Shown piece by piece: positions 31,922-38,489 of a stretch of 38,780 nucleotides of DNA. The notes beneath the pieces were generated by a model that had not been told where the DNA came from, did not search any database, and saw only the letters and a list, made by a program, of their open reading frames with translations. Both the position numbers and the translations under genes were made by a program. Origin of the DNA: DASXSB01 sp036506275. Its GTDB lineage: Bacteria; Methylomirabilota; Methylomirabilia; Rokubacteriales; CSP1-6. Location: the NCBI GenBank assembly GCA_036506275.1, contig DASXSB010000060.1:1-38780 (forward strand), written 5' to 3'. Numbering within the stretch: position 1 is the stretch's first letter; the number at the start of each line of letters is the position of its first letter.

Positions 31922-32944
31922 TCACGCGAACTGGGTCAGGAAACGCAGGTCGTTTTCGAAGAAGAGGCGGATGTCGTCGATGCCGTACTTCAGCATGGCC
32001 ACGCGCTCGATGCCCATGCCGAAGGCCCATCCCGTGACCTCTTCGGGATCGTAGGCGACGTTGCGCAGGACTTGCGGATGCACCATTCCGCAACCGAGGA
32101 TCTCCAGCCAGCCCGACTGCTTGCAGACGCGGCAGCCGTCGCCGCCGCACAGGAAGCAGAGGACGTCGACCTCGGCCGACGGCTCCGTGAACGGGAAGAA
32201 CGACGGGCGAAAGCGGATGCGCGAGCGGGGACCGAACATCTCGCGCGCGAACAGCTCCAGCGTGCCCTTGAGATCTCCCATCGAGATGGCGCGGTCGACG
32301 GCGAGGCCTTCCACCTGCGTGAACATCGGGGAGTGCGTGATGTCGGCGTCGCGCCGGTAGACGCGGCCGGGCATGATGATGCGGATGGGCGGCCGCTGCC
32401 CCTGCATGGCGCGGATCTGCACGGGCGAAGTGTGGGTGCGGAGGAGCGTGTCCTCGGAAAAATAGAAGGTGTCCTGCATGTCGCGCGCGGGATGATCGCG
32501 CGGCAGGTTCAGGGCCTCGAAGTTGTAGTAGTCGGTCTCGATCTCCGGGCCCTGCGCCACCGAAAACCCGAGGCCGGCGAAGATGGCGACGATCTCATCG
32601 TGCACCTGTGTGAGCGGGTGCACGGTCCCCTGCGGCGGCCTCCGGCCGGGCAGCGTGAGATCCACCCGTTCCGCTTCACGCCGGCGCCGGCGCTCGGCGG
32701 CGCCGACCTCGGCCAGACGCCTCTCCAGCGCCGTCTCCAGCTCGGTCTTCGCCGCGTTGGCGGCGGCGCCGAGCGCCGGGCGTTCCGCGGCGGGCACGGA
32801 GCCGAGCGAGCGCAAGAGCTGCGTGAGCTCGCCGGAGCGGCCGAGAATGCCGACGCGGACGGCTTCGAGATCGGCGGATGTCTGCGCCGCGGCGATCGCC
32901 GCCCGCGCCTTCCCGGCGATCGCGTCGACGCGGGGATGACTCAC
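31922..32944 (-). CDS. pheS: Phenylalanyl-tRNA synthetase alpha subunit
   Basis: The 340-residue catalytic subunit has an N-terminal coiled coil that holds tRNA-Phe (about residues 1-85) and a class II core: HPLTQVHDEIVAIFAGLGFS, DTFYFSEDTLLRTHTSPVQI (motif 1 side), IIMPGRVYRRDADITHSPMF with TQVEGL (motif 2), RFRPSFFPFTEPSAEVDV and GWAFGMGIERVAMLKYGIDD (motif 3). No ATG lies near; GTG 32944 is five bases after the rplT stop and gives the normal length. The longer open frame upstream only shadows rplT. Confidence 0.96.
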   Translation of the reverse strand: MSHPRVDAIAGKARAAIAAAQTSADLEAVRVGILGRSGELTQLLRSLGSVPAAERPALGAAANAAKTELETALERRLAEVGAAERRRRREAERVDLTLPGRRPPQGTVHPLTQVHDEIVAIFAGLGFSVAQGPEIETDYYNFEALNLPRDHPARDMQDTFYFSEDTLLRTHTSPVQIRAMQGQRPPIRIIMPGRVYRRDADITHSPMFTQVEGLAVDRAISMGDLKGTLELFAREMFGPRSRIRFRPSFFPFTEPSAEVDVLCFLCGGDGCRVCKQSGWLEILGCGMVHPQVLRNVAYDPEEVTGWAFGMGIERVAMLKYGIDDIRLFFENDLRFLTQFA

Positions 32945-32948
32945 GACG

Positions 32949-33305
32949 TCAGCGGCTCTGCGCCTTGGCCGTCTCGGTGAGCTTGGCGAAGGCGCCGGGA
33001 TCCGACACCGCGAGGTCGGCGAGGACCTTGCGATCCAGGAGAACACCCGCCTTCTTGAGGTTGGCCATGAACACGGAGTACGACATCCCCGCCTGCCGGC
33101 AGGCGGCGTTGATGCGCGCGATCCAGAGCCCGCGCGCCGCACGCTTCTTCTGCTTGCGGCCCCGGTAGGCAAAGGCCCCCGCGCGCAGCACCGTCTCCGC
33201 CGCGGTCTTGTACAGCTTGCGGCGGCCGCCGAAGTAGCCCTTGGCCTTCTTCAGAACCTTCTTGCGCCGCTGTCGGGTCTTGGCTCCACCCTTCGCGCGT
33301 GGCAT
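32949..33305 (-). CDS. rplT: Ribosomal protein L20
   Basis: The 118-residue basic protein matches L20 throughout: MPRAKGGAKTRQRRKKVLKK, AKGYFGGRRKLYKTAAETVL, RDLWIARINAA-like RGLWIARINAACRQAGMSYS and LDRKVLADLAVSDPGAF. It is an assembly protein of the 50S subunit. GGAGG precedes ATG 33305. It stands in the classical infC-rpmI-rplT order. Confidence 0.97.
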   Translation of the reverse strand: MPRAKGGAKTRQRRKKVLKKAKGYFGGRRKLYKTAAETVLRAGAFAYRGRKQKKRAARGLWIARINAACRQAGMSYSVFMANLKKAGVLLDRKVLADLAVSDPGAFAKLTETAKAQSR

Positions 33306-33339
33306 CGACCTGGTCCTCCGTGGTCGTCAGAGATCGGGA

Positions 33340-33537
33340 TTAAAGGTAGGGAACCAGCTTCTCGAGACGCGGCTGGTCGGCCTCGGACACGAGAAGGGCC
33401 TTGCGCAGCTTTCGCCGGCGCTTCGGGTTTTTCGCCTCCAGGAGATGGCTCTTCCATCCGCGGTGCCGCTTGAGCTTCCCCGAGGCCGTTTTCTTGAGGC
33501 GCTTGGCGGCGCCCCGCTTCGTCTTCATCTTCGGCAT
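33340..33537 (-). CDS. rpmI: Ribosomal protein L35
   Basis: The 65-residue protein reads MPKMKTKRGAAKRLKKTASG and GWKSHLLEAKNPKRRRKLRK, the hallmark of L35. The start is ATG 33537, with GGAGAG upstream. The longer open frame extending to 34242 is a shadow of infC and thrS. Confidence 0.96.
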   Translation of the reverse strand: MPKMKTKRGAAKRLKKTASGKLKRHRGWKSHLLEAKNPKRRRKLRKALLVSEADQPRLEKLVPYL

Positions 33538-33560
33538 GGCCGTGGTCTCTCCGATTCCGG

Positions 33561-34082
33561 TCAGTGCTGGGCCTTCGGGCTCAGCATGATGTGCAGCATC
33601 CGTCCTTCCATGCGCGGATTGTTCTCGACGGCGGCGATGTCCGCCACCGCCTCCACCATCTTCTGCAGCATCTTCCAGCCCAGTTCCGTATGCGCCATCT
33701 CGCGGCCCTTGAAGCGGACGGTGACCTTGGCCTTGTGGCCCTCCTCGAGGAAGCGCCGCACGTGCTTCAACTTGAAGTCGAAGTCGTGCTTCTCGGTCTT
33801 CGGTCCCATCTTCACTTCCTTCACGAGGATCGTCGTCTGCTTCTTGCGCGCTTCCTTCTGGCGCCGCGCCTGCGTGTACTTGTACTTCCCGAAGTCCATG
33901 ATGCGACACACCGGCGGCTGTGCTTCCGGCGCCACCTCGACCAGGTCCAGATCTTGTGAGCGCGCCGTCTCCAGCGCCTGCTGGATCGGCATGATGCCGA
34001 GCTGCTCGCCGTCGGCGCTCACCACGCGCACCTCGCGCACCCGGATGGCGTCGTTGATACGGATTTCCTGTGCTTTGCTGAT
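33561..34082 (-). CDS. infC: Translation initiation factor IF-3, AUC start codon
   Basis: The 173-residue protein binds the 30S subunit and rejects wrong start codons. From ATC 34082 it reads (M)SKAQEIRINDAIRVREVRVV, the complete IF-3 N-terminus; the N-domain (GEQLGIMPIQQALETARSQD, LDLVEVAPEAQPPVCRIMDF) and the linker and C-domain (HDFDFKLKHVRRFLEEGHKA, KVTVRFKGREMAHTELG) follow. The next ordinary start, GTG 34040, would delete 14 conserved residues. GAGGAG lies six bases before ATC. E. coli infC uses AUU for the same reason: IF-3 lowers its own synthesis by rejecting the codon. Confidence 0.93.
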   Translation of the reverse strand: MSKAQEIRINDAIRVREVRVVSADGEQLGIMPIQQALETARSQDLDLVEVAPEAQPPVCRIMDFGKYKYTQARRQKEARKKQTTILVKEVKMGPKTEKHDFDFKLKHVRRFLEEGHKAKVTVRFKGREMAHTELGWKMLQKMVEAVADIAAVENNPRMEGRMLHIMLSPKAQH

Positions 34083-34174
34083 GAGTGGCTCCTCTTACGC
34101 GATTGGGAAGGGGGTCCGCGCTCGCGGCGCGCGGCTGCGCGACGGCGTCGCCGCGCAGGAGACAGCCCGGCCGT

Positions 34175-35968
34175 TCACGACCGGCCCACGGTGAGGACGG
34201 TCTCGCGGGACGCGATCTCCCGCGAGAAGTCGACGAGAACACGCTCGAGGGGGATCGCCTTCAGATCCTCGCCGGTGCGCAAGCGGACGCTCACGGTGTT
34301 GTCCTGGGCCTCCCGCTCGCCCACCACCAGCATGTACGGCACCTTGCGCACCTGCGCGTCGCGGATGCGGTAGCCGAGCTTCTCGTTGCGATCGTCGAGC
34401 TCCGCCCGCACGCGGGCCCCGCGCAGACGTTCGTGCACGACGCGCGCGTACGCGATGTGCTTCTCGCTGATCGGCAGCACCCGCGCCTGCACGGGCGCCA
34501 GCCACGTGGGAAACGCCCCCGCGTAGTGCTCGGTGAGGATGCCGATAAAGCGCTCGTACGACCCGAGGATCGCCCGGTGGATGGCGACGGGGCGCTTGGG
34601 CTGGCCGTCGGCGTCGATGTATTCGAGCTGGAAGCGCTCCGGCAGCATGGTGAGATCGGCCTGGATGGTCGCGATCTGCCACAGCCGCGCCAGCACGTCC
34701 TGCACGTGGATGTCGATCTTCGGCCCGTAGAAGGCGCCGTCGCCGGCGTTGACTTCATAGGCGACGCCGTTCGCGCGGAGGGCATCGTGCAGCGCCTGCT
34801 CGGCCGCGTCCCACTGCGCGATCGTGCCCAGATAGCGCGGAGGACGCGTGGAGAGCTTGAAGGACGGCTCCAGCGTGAAGACCTTGTACCACTCGCGCAC
34901 CAGGCTCAGGAGCGCGGTGATCTCGTCCTGGAGCTGGTCCGGACGGCAATAGATGTGCGCGTCGTCCTGCGTGAACTGCCGCACGCGCACGAGGCCGGTC
35001 AGAGTCCCCGACCGCTCGTTGCGGTGATCGCGTCCCATTTCGCTGTAGCGCAGCGGCAGGTCGCGATACGAGCGCAGCGCCCGTTTGTAGACGTAGGTGG
35101 ACTCCGGGCAGTTCATGGGCTTGAGGATGAAGATCTCGTCTTCCACCTCCACCTTGAACATGTTCTCCTGGTAGAGTTCCCAGTGCCCCGACTGTTCCCA
35201 CAGCTTCTTGTTCACCAGCATCGGGGTCGAGATTTCCTGGTAGCCGTGCATGTCGAGATTGTCGCGGGCGAACTTCTCCAGCTCGCGCACCAGGATCATG
35301 CCGTTCGGCAGCCAGAAGGGGGCGCCCGGCGCCACGTCGTAGAAGTCGAAGAGGTCGAGCTCGCGCCCGAGCTTGCGGTGGTCGCGCTTCTTCGCCTCCT
35401 CCAGGCGCCACAGGTACTTGTCGAGCTCCTCCTGGGTGAGCCAGGCGGTGCCGTAGATCCGCTGGAGCATCGGGTTCTTCTCGTCGCCGCGCCAGTACGC
35501 CCCCGAGCTGGAGAGCAGCTTGAAGGCCTTGATGGCGCCCGTCGAGCGCACGTGCGGACCGCGGCAGAGATCGACGAAGTCACCCTGTCGATAGAGGGAG
35601 ACGCGCTCGGCGGCGATGCCTTCGAGGATCTCCACCTTGAAGCGTTCGCCGCGCTCGCGGAAGAAAGCGATGGCGTCCGCGCGCGACATCTCCTGCCGCT
35701 CGAAGGGGAGATCGGCCTTCACGATCTCCGCCATCACCTTGGCGATGCGCGCGAGGTCGTCCGGCGTGAACGGCTCCGGCTTCGCGAAGTCGTAGTAGAA
35801 GCCGTCCTCGATGGCGGGGCCGATGGCGACTTTCACGTCGGGATACAGACGCTTCACCGCCTGAGCCATCACGTGGGAGGTCGAGTGTCGGAGCGTCGCC
35901 AGTGGCGAGGGATCGCAATCGAAATCGCCCGTCAGCTTGAGGTGACGGTCTTCTTCAGCCTCGGCCAT
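34175..35968 (-). CDS. thrS: Threonyl-tRNA synthetase, lacking the TGS domain
   Basis: The 597-residue enzyme charges tRNA-Thr. It has the second editing domain with the HxxxH metal/catalytic motif in LRHSTSHVMAQAVKRLYP and DLCRGPHVRSTG, the class II core (EMGRDHRNERSGTLTGLVRV with RQFTQDDAHIYC, the zinc Cys in LKPMNCPEST, GAFYGPKIDI) and the anticodon-binding domain (LPISEKHIAYARVVHERLRG). It is about 45 residues shorter than E. coli ThrS because the N-terminal TGS domain is absent; the start after TAGGAGTGT is clear. First protein gene of the translation operon. Confidence 0.96.
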   Translation of the reverse strand: MAEAEEDRHLKLTGDFDCDPSPLATLRHSTSHVMAQAVKRLYPDVKVAIGPAIEDGFYYDFAKPEPFTPDDLARIAKVMAEIVKADLPFERQEMSRADAIAFFRERGERFKVEILEGIAAERVSLYRQGDFVDLCRGPHVRSTGAIKAFKLLSSSGAYWRGDEKNPMLQRIYGTAWLTQEELDKYLWRLEEAKKRDHRKLGRELDLFDFYDVAPGAPFWLPNGMILVRELEKFARDNLDMHGYQEISTPMLVNKKLWEQSGHWELYQENMFKVEVEDEIFILKPMNCPESTYVYKRALRSYRDLPLRYSEMGRDHRNERSGTLTGLVRVRQFTQDDAHIYCRPDQLQDEITALLSLVREWYKVFTLEPSFKLSTRPPRYLGTIAQWDAAEQALHDALRANGVAYEVNAGDGAFYGPKIDIHVQDVLARLWQIATIQADLTMLPERFQLEYIDADGQPKRPVAIHRAILGSYERFIGILTEHYAGAFPTWLAPVQARVLPISEKHIAYARVVHERLRGARVRAELDDRNEKLGYRIRDAQVRKVPYMLVVGEREAQDNTVSVRLRTGEDLKAIPLERVLVDFSREIASRETVLTVGRS

Positions 35969-35984
35969 ACACTCCTAAAACGGC

Positions 35985-36012
35985 GAGAGCACCACCCTGA
36001 CGTGGTGCTCTC
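35985..36012 (-). terminator. Hairpin between tRNA-Val and thrS (terminator or leader attenuator)
   Basis: GAGAGCACCAC (36012-36002) and GTGGTGCTCTC (35995-35985) form a perfect 11-bp stem with a 6-base loop, followed by GCCG and TTTT. Only 16 bases separate it from the thrS start. It may trim and end the tRNA-Val transcript while letting part of it read into thrS. Confidence 0.6.
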
Positions 36013-36022
36013 CTGTTGTGGA

Positions 36023-36097
36023 TGGTAGGCTCGGGCGGTTTCGAACCGCCGACCTCCTCTGCGTCAGAGAGGCGCTCTCCCACTGAGCTACGAGCCT
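36023..36097 (-). tRNA. tRNA-Val (GAC)
   Basis: The 75-base cloverleaf includes an encoded CCA: acceptor AGGCTCG/CGAGCCT, D-arm GCTC/GAGC, anticodon stem CCTCT/AGAGG with loop CTGACGC, and T-arm GGCGG/CCGCC with TTCGAAA. The anticodon GAC reads valine codons GUC/GUU. It lies between a promoter and the thrS leader hairpin. Confidence 0.95.
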
Positions 36098-36118
36098 GTT
36101 CCCAAAAGAGTATCCGTC

Positions 36119-36148
36119 ATGCTACAGGGCCGCCCGCGCGACTGTCAA
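36119..36148 (-). promoter_or_regulatory. Sigma70-type promoter of tRNA-Val (and possibly thrS operon)
   Basis: A perfect TTGACA (36148-36143), an 18-base spacer and TAGCAT (36124-36119) predict a start near 36112, some 15 bases before the tRNA. No other clear promoter was seen before thrS. Confidence 0.65.
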
Positions 36149-36177
36149 GCCAACCGCCTGCGATTGCTGAGGATTTT

Positions 36178-37215
36178 TCAGCGGAGGATGTTCATCAGCT
36201 CTTCGCGAATCATGTAGCGGAACGTGGCGAGGATCGGGATGCCCTTCTTGCTGACGGAATCCGGGAGCGGCGGGAACGGCGAGGCGAGCCGGACCGCGTT
36301 CAATGCGAAATCGTCCATGTTGACCGAGCCCGAGGAGTTGCGCAGCAGCACGAACGGCACGTGACCGTCCTTCGCGATCCCGAACTCGATGACGAGCTCG
36401 CCGTCGCGCCGGAGGCAGTGGATGGCGTGCGGGTCGCCCTCCGCGCACGGATATCCCCACTTGGAGCGAATGAGGCGCCGGATGCGGTCGAGATACTCGC
36501 TGAAGCGCGGATCGTCGCTGTCGAGCGGGATCGGCTCTCCTTCGATGCCACCCCGGCCCCCGCTCAGTCCGCCCGCCGCTTCGCCGCCACGTCGGAGCGC
36601 CGACCGGATGTCGGGCCGAGGCGGCTCTCGAGGCGTGCTCGGAACCGCGGCCACGCGCGTGTCGCCGCCGCGCTCGCTCGGTGTGGGAGCGGGTGATGCG
36701 GGGGCCGGCGGCGTCGCCACCGCGCGTTCGGGCGGCGCCGGCGACGGCGCCGCTTCGTGCGCGGGCAGCGGCGCGGGCGCGGGCTCCGCGGCCGGGGCCG
36801 GTGCCGGAGGCGCCGGCGTCGCCACCGGCGGCGACGGTGGCGTCACGGGAGCCGGCGCCGGTGGTGCCGGCGCGGGCGTCGGCGGGGCCGCGGCCACGCG
36901 TGGAGGAGCCGGCGGGGCGGGGCGCACCGCGGGGACCGGCGGCGGCGCCGGTCGTGCCGCCGTCGGCGCGGGCGGCGCCGGCGAACGCGCGGAGGGATTG
37001 CCCTTGGGCGCGGGCTCCGGGATGTTCGGCAACTCCACGATCAGCGGCTCGCCGCGCTTGACCTGCGGCGTGGTCTGACCTTTCGGTGCAAGCAGCAACG
37101 CCGCGACCACGGCGGCGTGAATCAACAGCGAGATCGCGATCCCGACTCCGGGTCGCATCCCCTGTCGACGCCGGCGACGGCGCAACAGCCGCAGAAGCTT
37201 GAGCCTCAGCCACAT
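36178..37215 (-). CDS. TonB-like energy transducer (Pro/Ala-rich)
   Basis: From ATG 37215 the product has 345 residues: a very Arg-rich cytoplasmic start, one span (VGIAISLLIHAAVVAALLLA), a long Pro/Ala-rich rod (about residues 65-190), and a C-terminal domain (YLDRIRRLIRSKWGYPCAEG, GELVIEFGIAKDGHVPFVLL, RLASPFPPLPDSV) of the TonB/TolA type. Such proteins carry proton-motive energy from an ExbBD- or TolQR-type motor to the outer membrane; no motor genes are in view. The Cys pair in the C-domain (PCAEG, HCLRR) is unusual and may form a disulfide. A TTG at 37245 would add ten residues but lies upstream of the predicted transcription start. Confidence 0.75.
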   Translation of the reverse strand: MWLRLKLLRLLRRRRRRQGMRPGVGIAISLLIHAAVVAALLLAPKGQTTPQVKRGEPLIVELPNIPEPAPKGNPSARSPAPPAPTAARPAPPPVPAVRPAPPAPPRVAAAPPTPAPAPPAPAPVTPPSPPVATPAPPAPAPAAEPAPAPLPAHEAAPSPAPPERAVATPPAPASPAPTPSERGGDTRVAAVPSTPREPPRPDIRSALRRGGEAAGGLSGGRGGIEGEPIPLDSDDPRFSEYLDRIRRLIRSKWGYPCAEGDPHAIHCLRRDGELVIEFGIAKDGHVPFVLLRNSSGSVNMDDFALNAVRLASPFPPLPDSVSKKGIPILATFRYMIREELMNILR

Positions 37216-37225
37216 ATCGGCACTG

Positions 37226-37255
37226 ATTATAGAACGTACACCCAACCGCGCTCAG
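37226..37255 (-). promoter_or_regulatory. Possible promoter of the TonB-like gene
   Basis: A perfect TATAAT (37231-37226) with a weak -35 CTGAGC (37255-37250) at 18 bases lies over the aroF stop. The predicted start, near 37219, would leave only about four bases before ATG 37215, so the mRNA would be almost leaderless. Confidence 0.4.
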
Positions 37256-38268
37256 AGATCGCGCTCTACCGCCCGCGCCACCCTGCGCACCCGCTCCATC
37301 AGCGCGGCGAAGCGCGCGGGCTTGAGCGACTGCGGTCCATCCGAGAGCGCCTCCTCGGGGTGGGGATGGACCTCGATGATGAGGCCGTCCGCGCCCGCCG
37401 CCACGCCGGCGAGCGCCATCGCCTCCACGTATTCCCAGTGGCCGGTGCCGTGCGAGGGATCGACGACCACGGGCAGATGCGTGAGGCGCTTCAGCACCGG
37501 CACCGCGTTCAGATCGAGCGTGAAGCGCGTCGACGTCTCGAAGGTCCGGATGCCGCGCTCGCACAGGATGACGTCGGGATTGCCGCCGGCGAGGACGTAC
37601 TCCGCGGACAGCAGCCACTCCTGGATCGACGTCGACATCCCGCGCTTGAGTAGGACCGGTTTGCCGACTTCCGCCACCCGTCGCAGGAGCGAGAAGTTCT
37701 GCACGTTGCGGGCGCCGATCTGGAGGATGTCCGAATATTCCGCCACCATCGCGACCTTGTCCGGCTCCATGACCTCGGTGACCACGGGCAACCCGGTCTC
37801 GCGTCGCGCCTCCGCGAGGTACTTGAGCCCGACCTCCTCCAGACCCTGGAAGGCGTACGGCGACGTGCGCGGCTTGAAGGCGCCGCCGCGCAGGATGGCC
37901 GCGCCCGCCTGCTTCACGTGCCCCGCCACTTCGAGGACCTGCTCACGCGATTCCACCGAGCAGGGGCCCGCCATCACGACGACGCGGGGGCCGCCCACCG
38001 CCACGTCGCCGATCTTGACGACGCTCGACTGCGGCCGTACCTCGCGGCTGGCGAGCTTGAACGGCTGCAGGATGGGCGTGACCGACTCCACGCACTCGAA
38101 CGATTCCAGCGAGCGCAACCGCTCCTTGCCGCGGTCGTCGCCGACGGCCCCGATGACCGTCCGCAGCTCGCCGCGAATGGTGTGGGGTCGGTAGCCCATC
38201 GCCTGGATGCGACGACAGATGTCGTCCATGTCGGCGTCCGATGCACCCGACTTCAGCACGATGATCAT
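37252..38268 (-). CDS. aroF: 3-deoxy-7-phosphoheptulonate (DAHP) synthase, type I-beta
   Basis: The 338-residue enzyme condenses phosphoenolpyruvate and erythrose-4-phosphate, the first step to Phe, Tyr and Trp. Residues 1-70 (MIIVLKSGASDADMDDICRR) are the ferredoxin-like domain that gives allosteric feedback in Thermotoga-type enzymes. The barrel has VVMAGPCSVESREQVLEVAG, AILRGGAFKPRTSPYAFQGL, LLKRGMSTSIQEWLLSAEYV, CERGIRTFETSTRFTLDLNA, VVDPSHGTGHWEYV and IIEVHPHPEEALSDGPQSL with the active-site and metal ligands. ATG 38268 follows GGGAGG. It sits directly behind a Phe/Tyr-rich leader peptide and a terminator (38288-38447), so it has control at both RNA and protein level. Confidence 0.95.
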   Translation of the reverse strand: MIIVLKSGASDADMDDICRRIQAMGYRPHTIRGELRTVIGAVGDDRGKERLRSLESFECVESVTPILQPFKLASREVRPQSSVVKIGDVAVGGPRVVVMAGPCSVESREQVLEVAGHVKQAGAAILRGGAFKPRTSPYAFQGLEEVGLKYLAEARRETGLPVVTEVMEPDKVAMVAEYSDILQIGARNVQNFSLLRRVAEVGKPVLLKRGMSTSIQEWLLSAEYVLAGGNPDVILCERGIRTFETSTRFTLDLNAVPVLKRLTHLPVVVDPSHGTGHWEYVEAMALAGVAAGADGLIIEVHPHPEEALSDGPQSLKPARFAALMERVRRVARAVERDL

Positions 38269-38287
38269 GAGCGTCCTCCCTCTCTCG

Positions 38288-38362
38288 AAAAAAAAGACCG
38301 CGGGATCGATCCCGCGGCCTTTGACGTCGTTCGAGGGCCGCGGGTTTCGGTCCGCCCGCGGC
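38288..38362 (-). promoter_or_regulatory. aroF transcription attenuator (alternative hairpins and U8 terminator)
   Basis: In transcript order: segment B GCCGCGGG (38362-38355), C CCCGCGGCC (38344-38336), D GGCCGCGGGA (38319-38310), E UCCCGCGGUC (38305-38296), then U8 (38295-38288). D:E is a 10-bp terminator stem with a UCGA loop. C:D is a perfect 9-bp antiterminator, and B:C a perfect 8-bp stem that would free D for E. A further segment A, GCCCCGCG (38392-38385) at the end of the leader peptide, can pair with B with one bulge. The aroF ribosome binding site follows at once. Pairings are seen; the switching order is inference. Confidence 0.85.
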
Positions 38363-38378
38363 GCCTGGCTCTCTCAGC

Positions 38379-38447
38379 TCAGAGCGCGGGGCAGACCTCT
38401 CCGAAGTAAAAGGAGAAGAAGCCGCCGCGCCAAGCCGATGTCCGCAT
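38379..38447 (-). CDS. aroF leader peptide (Phe/Tyr-rich, 22 aa)
   Basis: The frame from ATG 38447 to TGA 38379 encodes 22 residues: MRTSAWRGG, then the run FFSFYF at positions 10-15 (four Phe, one Tyr, codons TTC TTC TCC TTT TAC TTC), then GEVCPAL. Such a cluster, just before alternative hairpins and a terminator, is the hallmark of ribosome-mediated attenuation, as in the E. coli pheA leader. The predicted transcription start is only some six or seven bases before the ATG, so translation would start nearly leaderless, without a Shine-Dalgarno sequence. A single Trp sits at position 6. Confidence 0.8.
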   Translation of the reverse strand: MRTSAWRGGFFSFYFGEVCPAL

Positions 38448-38460
38448 ACGAGTGCCGAGT

Positions 38461-38489
38461 ACTTTACGAGGGGCGGCGCGTGCCGTCAA
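38461..38489 (-). promoter_or_regulatory. Sigma70-type promoter of aroF
   Basis: TTGACG (38489-38484), a 17-base spacer and TAAAGT (38466-38461). The -35 lies inside the end of the upstream membrane-protein gene, whose TAA stop (38466-38464) forms the first half of the -10. The expected start is at about 38454-38453. Confidence 0.78.

Noticed and set aside
29542..32037. Plus-strand open frame of 831 codons over pheT
   Set aside because: Antisense shadow of pheT; no domain seen.
34083..34174. GC-rich inverted sequence between thrS and infC as a terminator
   Set aside because: Imperfect stems without a U-run; both genes are on one strand and likely co-transcribed.
35969..36022. T-box riboswitch in front of thrS
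   Set aside because: The space between tRNA-Val and thrS is too short, and no T-box consensus is visible.
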